Shown piece after piece: positions 56,355-64,000 of a DNA stretch of 64,000 nucleotides (positions are counted from its first letter, which is position 1; every line of letters begins with the position of its first letter). The notes below the pieces were generated by a model. It searched no databases. It saw only the letters and a program-made list of their open reading frames with translations, and had not been told where the DNA came from. The translations under genes were made by a program, and so were the position numbers. Source of the stretch: Bin87 sp965243255 (GTDB taxonomy: Bacteria; Chloroflexota; Dehalococcoidia; Lucifugimonadales; UBA3495); assembly GCA_965243255.1 (NCBI GenBank), contig CBDEUH010000004.1:558001-622000 (forward strand). The letters run 5' to 3'.

Positions 56355-58565
56355 ATGCTGCGTATTTACAATACCCTGACCAAGTCCGTCGAGGAAATCC
56401 GGCCGCTGACCCCCGGCAAGGTGTCCATGTACACCTGCGGGCCCACGGTGTACCGCTATGCCCACATCGGCAACCTGCGCACCTACCTCATGGCCGACTG
56501 GATTCGCCGCATCCTGGAAGTCGACGGCAACGAGGTCTATCACATCAAGAACATCACCGACGTGGGCCATATGCGGCAGGAACTGGCCGAGGCCGGCGGC
56601 GACAAGATGATTATGGCCGCGCTGGCGGAGGGGAAGTCGCTACAGGAAATCGGCGAGTTCTACGCCGGCGTCTTCTGGCAGGACGAGGAGCGCATCAACA
56701 TCCAGGCGGCCCACGTCTTCCCCTGGGCCTCGCACCACATCCCCGAAATGCTGGACATGGTGGGCACGCTGATGAACAACGGCGCCGCCTACGAGGCCGG
56801 CGGCAACATCTACTTTGACGTGAACAGCTACCCCCAATACGGCAAGCTGTCGCGCAACTTCGGCGGCGACCTGCTGGAAGGCGTCCGCGCGGAGGCCGAC
56901 CCGCTGAAACACGATCCCAGGGACTTCACACTCTGGAAAGCCGCCGAACCCGGCAGGGACGTGAAGTGGGATAGCCCATGGGGCGAGGGATTCCCCGGCT
57001 GGCACATCGAATGTTCAGCCATGGCCCACAAGTACCTGGGCGAGCGCTTTGACATCCACACCGGCGGCGTGGACAACGTGTTCCCCCATCACGAGGACGA
57101 AATCGCCCAGAGCGAAGGCGCATTTGGACAGCAGCACGTTAATTACTGGGTACACGGTCAGCACCTGCTGGCGGACGGCGCCAAGATGGCCAAGTCGGCC
57201 GGCAACGTGTTCTTGATTGAAGACCTGTCGTCCCGGGGATTTGACCCGCTGGCCTTCCGCTACCTGTGCATGACGGTGCGTTACCGGCACCGGATGAACT
57301 TCACCTTCACCTCACTGCGGGCCGCGGAGAAAGCCTTGACCGGCCTGCGCAACCGCATCTGGGTATGGCGCAGCGTCTCCGGCAACGGTGCGCAGCCCCA
57401 CGCCGCCAGCAGCGAGGCGGAAGCTTGGCGGCGCCGGTTCTGGGACGCCGTGCACAACGACCTTGACCTGCCCACCGGCCTGGCTATCACCTGGGAAATG
57501 GTTCGCTCGGAGCTTGCGCCCGCGGACAAGCTGGACCTGCTGCTGGACTTTGACCGGGTGTTTGGCCTTGACCTGGACCGGGTGCCAGCCCGCTACGAGA
57601 TCGGTTCGGCTAACCACGCGGCCATTGAACAGCGCGCCGAGTTGCGCCAGCAAGCCTCCTACACCGACGCCGACGCAGTGCGGGCGGAAGTGGTCGCCAA
57701 CGGGATGGTGGTAGAGGACTTTGGTGATGCCACCCGGGTGCGCCCGCAGACGCCCCTGGAATTGCAGGAGGCCAGGTGGTCGTCCGTGTCGGCCTCCCGG
57801 GAAGTGCCGTCCCTGCTGGACGAGCCGGACCTGTACGACTTCACCTTTCTCATCAACGCCTACGACTACGTGGACGACGTGCGCCGCTGCGTGGAAGCAG
57901 TCTTGCGCCATACCGCCGGCGCGTCGGCCGAGGTCGTCGTGGTGGACAACGGCTCCACCGATGGCACCGCCGAATACCTGGAATCGGCCCAGGCGGAACA
58001 CGACAACGTGCGGGTGATTCACTGCGACCACGTGGTCGGCGACGCCGCCGGCAAGAACATCGGCCTCAAGCAGGCCCGGGGTCGCTACGTCGTGCTGCTG
58101 GATGCGTCCACCGAGATTGTCGGCGACGTTATGTCTGCCGTTGCCGAGCAGTTGTCCGATGAGAGCGTGGGCGTCTTCGGCCCCTACGGCCTCACCACCG
58201 ACGATATGCAGCACTTCCACGAGGAGGTTGACTTCGGCGACGCCGACGCGATGCAGGCGTACTGCATGGCCTTCCGCCGCGCCGCCCTGCCCTCGGTGGG
58301 TCTGATGCACGAGTCCTTCCGGTTCTATCGCAACCTGGACATCGACTACTGCTTCCAGTTCAAGAACGCCGGCTACCGGGTCGTCTGCGACAGCAGCCTG
58401 CCCATGGTGCGCCACGAGCATCGCCAGTGGGAGGAGCTGGACGAAAACCAGCGCGACGAGCTCAGCCGCAAGAACTTCGGCCGCTTCCTCAAGCGCTGGG
58501 GCAACCGCCCCGACCTTCTCATCAACCCCTCAGCTCGCGGCTTCGATACCGGCTTCCGCCACTGA
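56355..58565 (+). CDS. cysS: Cysteinyl-tRNA synthetase fused to a family 2-like glycosyltransferase domain
   Basis: A 736-residue protein in two parts. Residues 1 to about 463 are a full CysRS: YTCGPTVYRYAHIGN (Zn ligand C28, class I HIGH site as H37-IGN), HIECSAMA, PHHEDE (Zn ligands), and the KMSKS variant KMAKS at 277-281. The C-terminal DALR region follows. Residues about 495-720 are a GT-A-type glycosyltransferase-2 domain (FTFLINAYDYVDDVRRCVEAVLRH, VVVVDNGSTDGTAEYLES, GKNIGLKQARGRYVVLLDAS); the metal DxD position reads D-A-S. The CysRS charges tRNA-Cys with cysteine. The reading frame is continuous with no stop between domains. GGGAGG precedes ATG 56355. Confidence 0.87.
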   Translation: MLRIYNTLTKSVEEIRPLTPGKVSMYTCGPTVYRYAHIGNLRTYLMADWIRRILEVDGNEVYHIKNITDVGHMRQELAEAGGDKMIMAALAEGKSLQEIGEFYAGVFWQDEERINIQAAHVFPWASHHIPEMLDMVGTLMNNGAAYEAGGNIYFDVNSYPQYGKLSRNFGGDLLEGVRAEADPLKHDPRDFTLWKAAEPGRDVKWDSPWGEGFPGWHIECSAMAHKYLGERFDIHTGGVDNVFPHHEDEIAQSEGAFGQQHVNYWVHGQHLLADGAKMAKSAGNVFLIEDLSSRGFDPLAFRYLCMTVRYRHRMNFTFTSLRAAEKALTGLRNRIWVWRSVSGNGAQPHAASSEAEAWRRRFWDAVHNDLDLPTGLAITWEMVRSELAPADKLDLLLDFDRVFGLDLDRVPARYEIGSANHAAIEQRAELRQQASYTDADAVRAEVVANGMVVEDFGDATRVRPQTPLELQEARWSSVSASREVPSLLDEPDLYDFTFLINAYDYVDDVRRCVEAVLRHTAGASAEVVVVDNGSTDGTAEYLESAQAEHDNVRVIHCDHVVGDAAGKNIGLKQARGRYVVLLDASTEIVGDVMSAVAEQLSDESVGVFGPYGLTTDDMQHFHEEVDFGDADAMQAYCMAFRRAALPSVGLMHESFRFYRNLDIDYCFQFKNAGYRVVCDSSLPMVRHEHRQWEELDENQRDELSRKNFGRFLKRWGNRPDLLINPSARGFDTGFRH

Positions 58566-58591
58566 TGGGAGATAACCGCGGCCAAGAAAAC

Positions 58592-58619
58592 GTAGGGGCG
58601 AATAATTATTCGCCCCTAC
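58592..58619. repeat. Perfect palindrome, repeat family C
   Basis: A 28-nt perfect palindrome reading GTAGGGGCGAATAA and its reverse complement, after the cysS stop. Its core stem (GGGGCG/CGCCCC) is shared with the terminator at 56229. It may terminate transcription bidirectionally or be a mobile repeat. Confidence 0.65.
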
Positions 58620-58632
58620 AAATTCACTGCAT

Positions 58633-58653
58633 GGGAGAGGATTATCCTCTCCC
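58633..58653. repeat. Second adjacent palindrome overlapping the SDR stop
   Basis: GGGAGAGGA, 3-nt loop, TCCTCTCCC. It includes the stop codon (58642-58644) of the converging SDR gene. Confidence 0.55.
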
Positions 58654-59517
58654 GAACCACTCTGGGTGCACGGCTTGCAGGCCCAGCTGCGGCCAGGCGG
58701 CCGGCGCCCCGCACTTCTCCAGCCGCGCCGCCAGGGGCAGCGTCTCGTCCCAGTAGTAGGCAATGATGCGGCGTCCGTTCCAGTCGCTGGCGTCGTCGGA
58801 GGCTATCCACACCACCGGGGCCTGCATCACCTCGGGCTGGATGAGGGCGTCGGCGCTGGCGCCCTCCGGCGGCAGCACCATGTTGGTGGCCGTCGCCCCG
58901 CCCGGGGTGAGGACGTTGGCGGTTACTCCGGTGCCTTCCAGGTCCTGCGCCATGATGGCCACCAGTGCCTCGTGGCCAGCCTTTGAGGGGCCGTAGGGCG
59001 CGCCACCCTTGCGCCACATGGTATCCATGCTGGTGGTAACGCCGATGATGCGCCCGAAACCCTGCTCAATCATGTGGCCGGAGACGGCGTGGGACATTAG
59101 GAACGGGCCGCTGAGGTTCACCGAAATGACTTTCAGCCAGGCGTCGGGGTCGAGGCTATGGAAGTCGTTGCGGCTGCCGGAGGCGCTGCCGCCGAAGCCG
59201 GCGGTGCGGGGGTTGATGCCGGCGTTGTTGACCAGGATGTGCAGGCCACCCATGTCGCTGATGGTCTGCTGCACGGCGTTGTGGACGGATTCGGGGTCGG
59301 TAACGTCGGCGATGATGGGCAGCACGGCGTCGTCGCCGCCGATTTCGCGCATATCGTTGGCCGTCTGGTCCAGCCAGTCCTCGTTGATGTCCAGCATGGC
59401 GACCCGAGCGCCAGCGCGCACCAGGCCGGTGGTGATGGAACGGCCCATCCCGATGGGGCTAGCCGCGCCGGTCACGATGGCGACTCGGCCCTGCAGGGTG
59501 TCGGATGGCATAGTCAT
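58642..59517 (-). CDS. Short-chain dehydrogenase/reductase (SDR)
   Basis: A 291-residue classical SDR. The nucleotide-binding motif is VTGAASPIGMG (TGxxxGxG), LVNNAGINP follows, the catalytic Ser is in GVTTSMDT and the YxxxK motif is YGPSKAG. It reduces or oxidises a carbonyl/hydroxyl group with NAD(P). The C-terminus is longer than the typical 250 residues (about 35 extra residues: TLPLAARLEKCGAPAAWPQLGLQAVHPEWFG). It is monocistronic, with a minus-strand promoter (TTAACA, 17 nt, TATTAT at 59598-59570). The substrate is unknown. Confidence 0.9.
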   Translation of the reverse strand: MTMPSDTLQGRVAIVTGAASPIGMGRSITTGLVRAGARVAMLDINEDWLDQTANDMREIGGDDAVLPIIADVTDPESVHNAVQQTISDMGGLHILVNNAGINPRTAGFGGSASGSRNDFHSLDPDAWLKVISVNLSGPFLMSHAVSGHMIEQGFGRIIGVTTSMDTMWRKGGAPYGPSKAGHEALVAIMAQDLEGTGVTANVLTPGGATATNMVLPPEGASADALIQPEVMQAPVVWIASDDASDWNGRRIIAYYWDETLPLAARLEKCGAPAAWPQLGLQAVHPEWFGRG

Positions 59518-59569
59518 GGTTGTTCACCTCGTTATTGGTACGTCCGCGCCGGGCGGATTGGGCAGGATG

Positions 59570-59598
59570 ATAATAACCGCTGGACGGCGGCTTGTTAA
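59570..59598 (-). promoter_or_regulatory. Promoter of the SDR gene
   Basis: On the minus strand TTAACA (59598-59593), 17 nt, TATTAT (59575-59570), about 50 nt before the start codon. Confidence 0.5.
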
Positions 59599-59611
59599 GG
59601 GTGTGGGTCGC

Positions 59612-59640
59612 TTGACCGGATACCGGGCCGATGCTACATT
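59612..59640 (+). promoter_or_regulatory. Sigma70 promoter of meaB
   Basis: TTGACC (59612-59617), 17 nt, TACATT (59635-59640) with an extended TGC in front. In-frame ATG 59632 overlaps it, so the coding start is downstream. Confidence 0.65.
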
Positions 59641-59684
59641 TGCCGCCGACTTTCGTAACTGAGCAACGATTTCCGACGTTCGAT

Positions 59685-60647
59685 ATGGCGATGAATGATT
59701 TGGCCGGCCGCGTCCTTGACGGCGAATTGCGGGCCCTGTCCCGGACGCTATCCCTGCTGGAGCGGGGCGATGCCTCTGCCGGTCAGGTGATGGAGCGGCT
59801 GGACCCCCACACCGGGCGTAGCTACACCGTGGGAATCACCGGGCCGCCGGGCGTGGGCAAGAGCACCCTGGTTGACCGGCTGGCCGAGGGCCTGCGGGCT
59901 ATGGACTTGTCGGTGGGCATCCTGGCCGTTGACCCCACCAGCCCCTTCACCGGCGGCGCGCTGCTGGGCGACCGGATTCGGATGCAGCGGCACTACCTGG
60001 ACGACGGCGTGTTTATCCGCAGCGTGGCGACCCGAGGGCAGTCGGGCGGCCTCCCCCGCATCGTGAAGAGCATGGTGCGCGCGCTGGACGCCGCCGGCAA
60101 GGACGTCATCCTGGTGGAAACCGTAGGCGTGGGCCAGACCGAGCTGGGCATAATGGGCGTAGCTGATACCGTGGTGGTTGCCATGACGCCGGAATCGGGC
60201 GATTCAATACAGACGCTGAAGGCCGGCGTGATGGAAATCGCCGACCTCTACGTCATCAACAAAGCCGACCGGGAGGGCGCGAATCAGCTGGCGGCGGCGG
60301 TTACCGCGATGCTTCAGCTTGCGGATTTGGCCGAGGGATGGAATCCGCCGGTGCTGCAAGCGCAAGCCTACGCCAACGTGGGAATCGCCGAGCTTTGGGA
60401 AAGCATCGCCGCCCACCGGCAGTTTCAAACCGACTCCGGCGAACTGCACCGGCGACGCTCCGAACGCCGTCGCGCCGAATTCCTGGAGACGGTGCAGGAA
60501 GAGTTGTACCGTCGCATCACGGTGCAGCTGGCCCATGACACAGAGCTGGCCAGGCTGCTGGCAGATATCGACCGCAAGACGGCGGAACCCTACGCAGCAG
60601 CCATGGCGCTGCTCGCCGGCGATGGCAAGTTGTCCGAGAAGTTTTAG
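59685..60647 (+). CDS. meaB: MeaB/ArgK-type GTPase, methylmalonyl-CoA mutase chaperone
   Basis: A 320-residue G3E-type P-loop GTPase. The motifs are GITGPPGVGKSTLVDRL (Walker A), LAVDPTSPFTGGALLGDRIRM, LVETVGVGQTE (switch with conserved E) and VINKADREGANQL (NKxD). MeaB protects and reloads methylmalonyl-CoA mutase with adenosylcobalamin. The mutase genes are not in the window, but the function fits a propionyl-CoA or odd-chain acid degrader. The start is set at ATG 59685 since upstream in-frame codons overlap the promoter. Its stop overlaps the slipin stop on the opposite strand (TTAG at 60644-60647). Confidence 0.9.
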   Translation: MAMNDLAGRVLDGELRALSRTLSLLERGDASAGQVMERLDPHTGRSYTVGITGPPGVGKSTLVDRLAEGLRAMDLSVGILAVDPTSPFTGGALLGDRIRMQRHYLDDGVFIRSVATRGQSGGLPRIVKSMVRALDAAGKDVILVETVGVGQTELGIMGVADTVVVAMTPESGDSIQTLKAGVMEIADLYVINKADREGANQLAAAVTAMLQLADLAEGWNPPVLQAQAYANVGIAELWESIAAHRQFQTDSGELHRRRSERRRAEFLETVQEELYRRITVQLAHDTELARLLADIDRKTAEPYAAAMALLAGDGKLSEKF

Positions 60648-61549
60648 CTCCGGTTCTCCTCGTCCCCGCTGGCGCCATTGCCGCCCCGGTTGCCGCCGCC
60701 GTCCTGCTGATTCATGCTGCCCATGCCCAGGAATGGGGATAGCATGGACGTGAACTCCATGGGGAAGATGAACTTGGTGGAGGGACTGCTGCCCAGCGAC
60801 TTCAACGTGTCGAAGTACTGCAGGCTCATGGTGCGAGCGTCCACGGTGCTGGCGACGTTGTAGATGCGCTCCAGGGCGGTGCTGAAACCCTCGGCGCGCA
60901 GGACTGTGGCCTGCTGGTCGCCCTCGGCTTGCAGGATTTCGGATTCCCGCTGACCCTGCGCCCGCAGGATGGCCGACTGCCGTTCGCCCTCGGCCAGGTT
61001 GATGGCGGCCTGCCGTTGTCCTTCCGACTCGGTGATCTCGGCGGTGCGGATGGCGTCGGCGGACTTCTGCCGTTCCATCGCCGCTTTCACGCCGGGAGGC
61101 GGGTCAACCTCGTTGATTTCCACCTGGGACACCTTGACGCCCCAGCGGACGGTAACCTCATCCATGCGAATCTGCACGTCGTCGCGGATTCGCTCCCGCT
61201 CGGACAGCGTGGTTGCCAGGTCCAGCGAGCCGATGACGGACCGCAGGGTGGCGAAAGCCAGGTTGATTACCGCAGCCTCAAAGTTCTGGACTTCCAGCAC
61301 GGCGCGGTCAACCGCGTCTTCCATGACCCGGTAGTAGATGACGAAGTCCATGTCCACCACCACGTTGTCGGCGGTGATGTATTTCTGAGTGGGCACTCGG
61401 GTGACGCGCTCGCGCAGGTCAACCTTGGTGCCGCTGTACAGGACGGGAATCAGGAAGCGCAGGCCGGGGCCCCTGGTGCCGACGTAGGTGCCGAAACGCT
61501 GGACGACCATGCGCTGGTATTGCTGGACGACGATTAGCCCTGCAGGCAT
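60644..61549 (-). CDS. Slipin/stomatin-like SPFH (band 7) protein
   Basis: A 301-residue SPFH protein. It has the band 7 core YQRMVVQRFGTYVGTRGPGLRFLIP, DMDFVIYYRV, FATLRSVIGSLDLATTLSERERI and a long coiled helix rich in Glu/Ala (ITESEGQRQAAINLAEGERQSAILRAQGQRESEI). Relatives assemble into membrane microdomains. Unlike most slipins there is no N-terminal membrane helix in the predicted product: the conserved domain begins at residue 4, and AAGGAGG lies just before this ATG. Membrane attachment may come from the NfeD partner encoded upstream. An extended -10 (TGCTAGAAT) precedes it. Confidence 0.87.
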   Translation of the reverse strand: MPAGLIVVQQYQRMVVQRFGTYVGTRGPGLRFLIPVLYSGTKVDLRERVTRVPTQKYITADNVVVDMDFVIYYRVMEDAVDRAVLEVQNFEAAVINLAFATLRSVIGSLDLATTLSERERIRDDVQIRMDEVTVRWGVKVSQVEINEVDPPPGVKAAMERQKSADAIRTAEITESEGQRQAAINLAEGERQSAILRAQGQRESEILQAEGDQQATVLRAEGFSTALERIYNVASTVDARTMSLQYFDTLKSLGSSPSTKFIFPMEFTSMLSPFLGMGSMNQQDGGGNRGGNGASGDEENRS

Positions 61550-61596
61550 GAGGTGGCCTCCTTGTTAGCATCGGTGATTATGGCGTGATCAAGCAC

Positions 61597-61605
61597 ATTC
61601 TAGCA
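61597..61605 (-). promoter_or_regulatory. Extended -10 promoter of the slipin gene
   Basis: TGCTAGAAT on the minus strand (61605-61597), about 48 nt before ATG 61549 and at the end of the NfeD gene. This would allow slipin to be transcribed apart from NfeD. Confidence 0.5.
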
Positions 61606-63024
61606 TCATTCCTGGCCTTCTGGGGCGGCTGAGCCGTCAATAACCGCCACGGTAAGTACGAGACCCTCGACAGCGACCACACGGACATTACGGCCCACTG
61701 GAATCGATGAGCCGTCGCTGCTGACGCCGGACCAGGTTTCATCATGCAAGGCTATTATTCCGCGGGGTTGCAACGGCGAGGTTACGACTCCGGTCTGCCC
61801 AACCAGGTGCCCGGCCGAACTGCGCCCGTCGCTGTCGAAGAGGCCGCCACCTGGCGCGGTAGCCTGCCGGCTGCCCACGCGTGAGGCAATGGCCTCGTAA
61901 GCAACGTACGCGGCGCCGAGGGTCAGGACGCCGCCCACGCCGGCCAGAATCCACAGGCTGACGGAAATGTCGGGGAAGTTGGCCGGCACGGGACTGCCGC
62001 CGAAGCTGCCGAAAAGCAGCACCCCGCCGATAATAAGGCTGACCACTGCGCCGATGCCCAGCGCGCCGAAACCGGAAACGAAGATCTCCAGCACTGCCAG
62101 GACGGCGGCCAGGACGATGAAGGCGACGCCGGCCCAGTTGAACGGCAGGTTGCCCAGGGCCAGAAATCCCAGGCCCAGGCAGATGACGCCGGCGATGCCG
62201 GGACCAATTGCGCCCGGCGTCATCAGTTCGAAGATCAGTCCCAGACTGCCCAGGCTAATTAGCAGGAAGGCGATGTTGGGGTTGGCGATGAAGTCAACAA
62301 ACCGCTCGTTCCAGCGCATCTTTACTTCCTGAACGTCGGTGTCGGCGAGCCGGAGGGTTCGTTCGCCGCCGGCGGTGATGACGGTGTGACCGTCCAACTG
62401 AGCCAGCAGGTCATCCAGGTCGTCGGCCAGCAGGTCGATGATGCCGGACTCCAACGCCTCGGCGGCCGTATAAGACGCGGCGGTGCGGACCGTTTCCTCC
62501 AATGCGTCGGCGTCGCGCCCTCTTTCGTCGGCGATGGAGCGTATCAATGCGGCGGCATCGTTGGTGACTTTGTCGGCCAGGGTTTCGCCGATGTCCTCGC
62601 CGCTGCCGGACACCGGCGTAGCCGCGCCGATGTTGGAGCCGGGAGCCATGGCCGCGATATGGCCGGCGGCGGTGATAAACGTGCCGGCCGAGCCGGCCTG
62701 GGCGCCCCGGGGCGAGACGAACACCGCCACCGGAACCGGAGACGACAGCAGCGTCTCCACAATGTCCCTGGTGCTGTCGTAAAGGCCGCCGGGGGTGTCC
62801 AGCTCGATGACCAGCAGCTCCGCGTTGGCTTTGGACGCGTCGGCCACGGCCCGCTCGATCACCCGGGCCTTCACCGGGTTGATGGTATCCTCAACCTTCA
62901 GCAGCAGGACCGAGCGAGTTTCGGCGTCGGCCTGGTTATAATGCACGACGATGGCGTACAGGCCCAGGCAAATCAAGACGAGATACGCCACGATCAGGGG
63001 GATTCTGGTCAGGGAGACGGGCAT
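61606..63024 (-). CDS. NfeD-family membrane-bound serine protease (ClpP-like)
   Basis: A 472-residue NfeD long form. An N-terminal membrane segment (IPLIVAYLVLICLGLYAIV) is followed by a ClpP-class serine protease domain: LLVIELDTPGG, then FVSPRGAQAGSAGTFITAAGHIAAM with the nucleophile Ser in GSAG. The next section carries several hydrophobic segments (FLLISLGSLGLIFELM, GVICLGLGFLALG, VLAAVLAVLEIF and others) and ends in a soluble OB-fold NfeD domain (GQTGVVTSPLQPRGIIALHDETWSGVS). Such proteins partner with slipins in membrane-quality control; slipin follows in the same direction. Its start is after a family B repeat region. Confidence 0.87.
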   Translation of the reverse strand: MPVSLTRIPLIVAYLVLICLGLYAIVVHYNQADAETRSVLLLKVEDTINPVKARVIERAVADASKANAELLVIELDTPGGLYDSTRDIVETLLSSPVPVAVFVSPRGAQAGSAGTFITAAGHIAAMAPGSNIGAATPVSGSGEDIGETLADKVTNDAAALIRSIADERGRDADALEETVRTAASYTAAEALESGIIDLLADDLDDLLAQLDGHTVITAGGERTLRLADTDVQEVKMRWNERFVDFIANPNIAFLLISLGSLGLIFELMTPGAIGPGIAGVICLGLGFLALGNLPFNWAGVAFIVLAAVLAVLEIFVSGFGALGIGAVVSLIIGGVLLFGSFGGSPVPANFPDISVSLWILAGVGGVLTLGAAYVAYEAIASRVGSRQATAPGGGLFDSDGRSSAGHLVGQTGVVTSPLQPRGIIALHDETWSGVSSDGSSIPVGRNVRVVAVEGLVLTVAVIDGSAAPEGQE

Positions 63025-63080
63025 CGTGCATCACCTGATACCATCATCAGACCCACGTCGTGATATGTCAATCGGTGAAT

Positions 63081-63106
63081 CCTTCCACAAGCTCAGGATG
63101 AGCGAG
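63081..63106. repeat. Short intergenic repeat, family B (diverged copy)
   Basis: AAGCTCAGGATGAGCGAG resembles the elements at 30659 and 33605. It lies in the divergent region before the enoyl-CoA hydratase gene. Confidence 0.45.
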
Positions 63107-63129
63107 TGCCCTTGACGATAGCGGGCGGT

Positions 63130-63158
63130 TTGACGATGGCAGGGCGTACCAATACAAT
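63130..63158 (+). promoter_or_regulatory. Sigma70 promoter of the enoyl-CoA hydratase gene
   Basis: TTGACG (63130-63135), 17 nt, TACAAT (63153-63158), with the start codon at 63197 and AGGAGCGGAG before it. This is one of the closest matches to consensus in the window. Confidence 0.7.
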
Positions 63159-63196
63159 GCGGACAAATACGGAGCGCTAGAGGAGCGGAGTTTCCA

Positions 63197-64000
63197 ATGG
63201 ACTACCAGTACATTCTATATGAGAAGGAACGAGTATCCCGGTTTGAGGGCAGCGGCGACCGTCGCCGGGAGAAAGTGGGGCACGTGGCCTTTCTCACCAT
63301 GAACCGGCCCGAGGTGCTGAACGCGATGAATCGGCAGCTGACCGAAGAGCTGCACGACGCGGTGCGCTGCGCCAACGAGGACGACGAAATCGGCTGCATC
63401 GTCATCACCGGCGCGGACACCCATCCGCGCGTCCCGGCCTTCACCGCCGGCGGCGACATCCACCAGCAGCGGGAAGACCAGGCGGCGTTGAACGCCGGCT
63501 CCCTGACCCGCGAGGACATGGACGTCCAATCGTCCCGGCGTCAGCGGGGCAGCTACGAGGTCAGCGCGTCGGCCAAGCCGGTGATCGGGATGATTAACGG
63601 CCTGGCTTACGGCGGCGGCGCGGTGTTGTCGTCGTCCTTGGACATTCGCATCGGCTCCGATGCGGCGCGGTTCCGCTTTCTGGCGGCGGCCTACGGTCGC
63701 ATCAACTCCACCTGGACGCTGGTGAATCAGGTGGGCTGGCCCCAGGCCAAGGAACTGCTGTTCACCGCGCGGATCATCGAGGCCGAGGAAGCCTACCGCA
63801 TCGGCCTGCTGAACCACCTGGTCCCATCCTACCGGCTGCGACAGAAGACCATGGAAGTCGCCACCGAGATCGCCACCAACGACGTCCCGTCGGTGATGGG
63901 CATCAAGCGGCTCCTGCTGCAGCACATGGGCGGATCGCTGGAAGAACAGTGGGCCAACGAAAGGGATTTCACCACCAACGTACTCCGCGGCACGCTGGCT
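63197..64000 (+). CDS. Enoyl-CoA hydratase/isomerase family protein (3' end cut by window edge)
   Basis: The frame is open from ATG 63197 to the last base (268 codons seen, no stop), so the gene continues outside. Crotonase-fold landmarks are GHVAFLTMNRPEVLNAMNRQL, FTAGGDIHQQRE (first oxyanion-hole region), and PVIGMINGLAYGGGAVLSSSLDIRIGSD (second oxyanion loop, GGG). The residue after LAAAYGRINSTWT is where catalytic Glu usually sits, so the specific activity (hydratase, isomerase, hydrolase) is not settled. It fits the CoA-ester metabolism seen throughout the window. It has a strong promoter at 63130. Confidence 0.88.
   Translation, partial: MDYQYILYEKERVSRFEGSGDRRREKVGHVAFLTMNRPEVLNAMNRQLTEELHDAVRCANEDDEIGCIVITGADTHPRVPAFTAGGDIHQQREDQAALNAGSLTREDMDVQSSRRQRGSYEVSASAKPVIGMINGLAYGGGAVLSSSLDIRIGSDAARFRFLAAAYGRINSTWTLVNQVGWPQAKELLFTARIIEAEEAYRIGLLNHLVPSYRLRQKTMEVATEIATNDVPSVMGIKRLLLQHMGGSLEEQWANERDFTTNVLRGTLA

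Overview
This 64 kb window looks like a chromosomal segment of a GC-rich, free-living or host-associated member of the Chloroflexota, most likely a SAR202-type or other Dehalococcoidia-like lineage. This is an inference from gene content. Evidence includes multiple paralogues of FMN-dependent alpha-hydroxy-acid oxidases, benzoylformate-decarboxylase/acetolactate-synthase-like ThDP enzymes, M20 hydrolases, class III CoA-transferases, a DUF35 plus thiolase pair, LutABC, MeaB and a pyruvate:ferredoxin oxidoreductase. No rRNA or complete tRNA gene and no CRISPR array was seen.

Layout. (1) 1-8611 is a three-gene defence operon: a helicase cut by the left edge, a DUF1156 DNA methyltransferase and a DUF499 ATPase. 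Its base composition and codon use are visibly less GC-rich than the rest. It is followed by about 1 kb of decayed sequence, a Uma2-type gene, a truncated defence-gene remnant (10439-10864) and a tRNA-3'-end-like string, suggesting the eroded edge of an integrated island. (2) 11050-28156 is core metabolism: LutABC, an MNT/HEPN pair, glycerate kinase, two tandem M20 hydrolases, a cysteine desulfurase operon, hydrolase/VOC/ThDP enzymes, an EVE protein, a P-II protein and an acyl-CoA ligase. (3) 28483-31801 is a second small accessory patch: a Doc-type toxin-antitoxin pair, an AT-richer DUF3644 gene, a chimeric scar joining a duplicated DUF35 5' end to the tail of a restriction-type domain, and a DUF433 antitoxin whose DUF5615 partner has lost its front half. 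(4) 31924-50219 resumes core genes: DUF35/thiolase, HpaI-type aldolase, RNase D, an SLC13-type transporter, a PepT-like peptidase, GNAT, TPR, MaoC-like, PIG-L and TenA proteins, two FMN oxidases, and Por subunits encoded as GD, A and B. (5) 50380-64000 holds a second ThDP enzyme with DUF971, a FAD oxidoreductase with a tandem CoA-transferase, a cysteinyl-tRNA synthetase fused to a glycosyltransferase domain, an SDR, MeaB, a slipin/NfeD pair and the start of an enoyl-CoA hydratase.

Together the metabolic genes suggest oxidation and CoA-linked degradation of hydroxy acids, keto acids and carboxylates. Promoters are readable: several have TTGxxx, 17 bases and a -10 box, and many carry an extended TGCTA-type -10. 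At least two genes appear to be transcribed as leaderless or nearly leaderless mRNAs. Intergenic spaces hold three families of short palindromic repeats.

The most unusual items are the CysS-glycosyltransferase fusion, the asymmetric double CoA-transferase (only its second half keeps the catalytic Asp), the defence trio, and several dated-looking remnants of defence and toxin genes.
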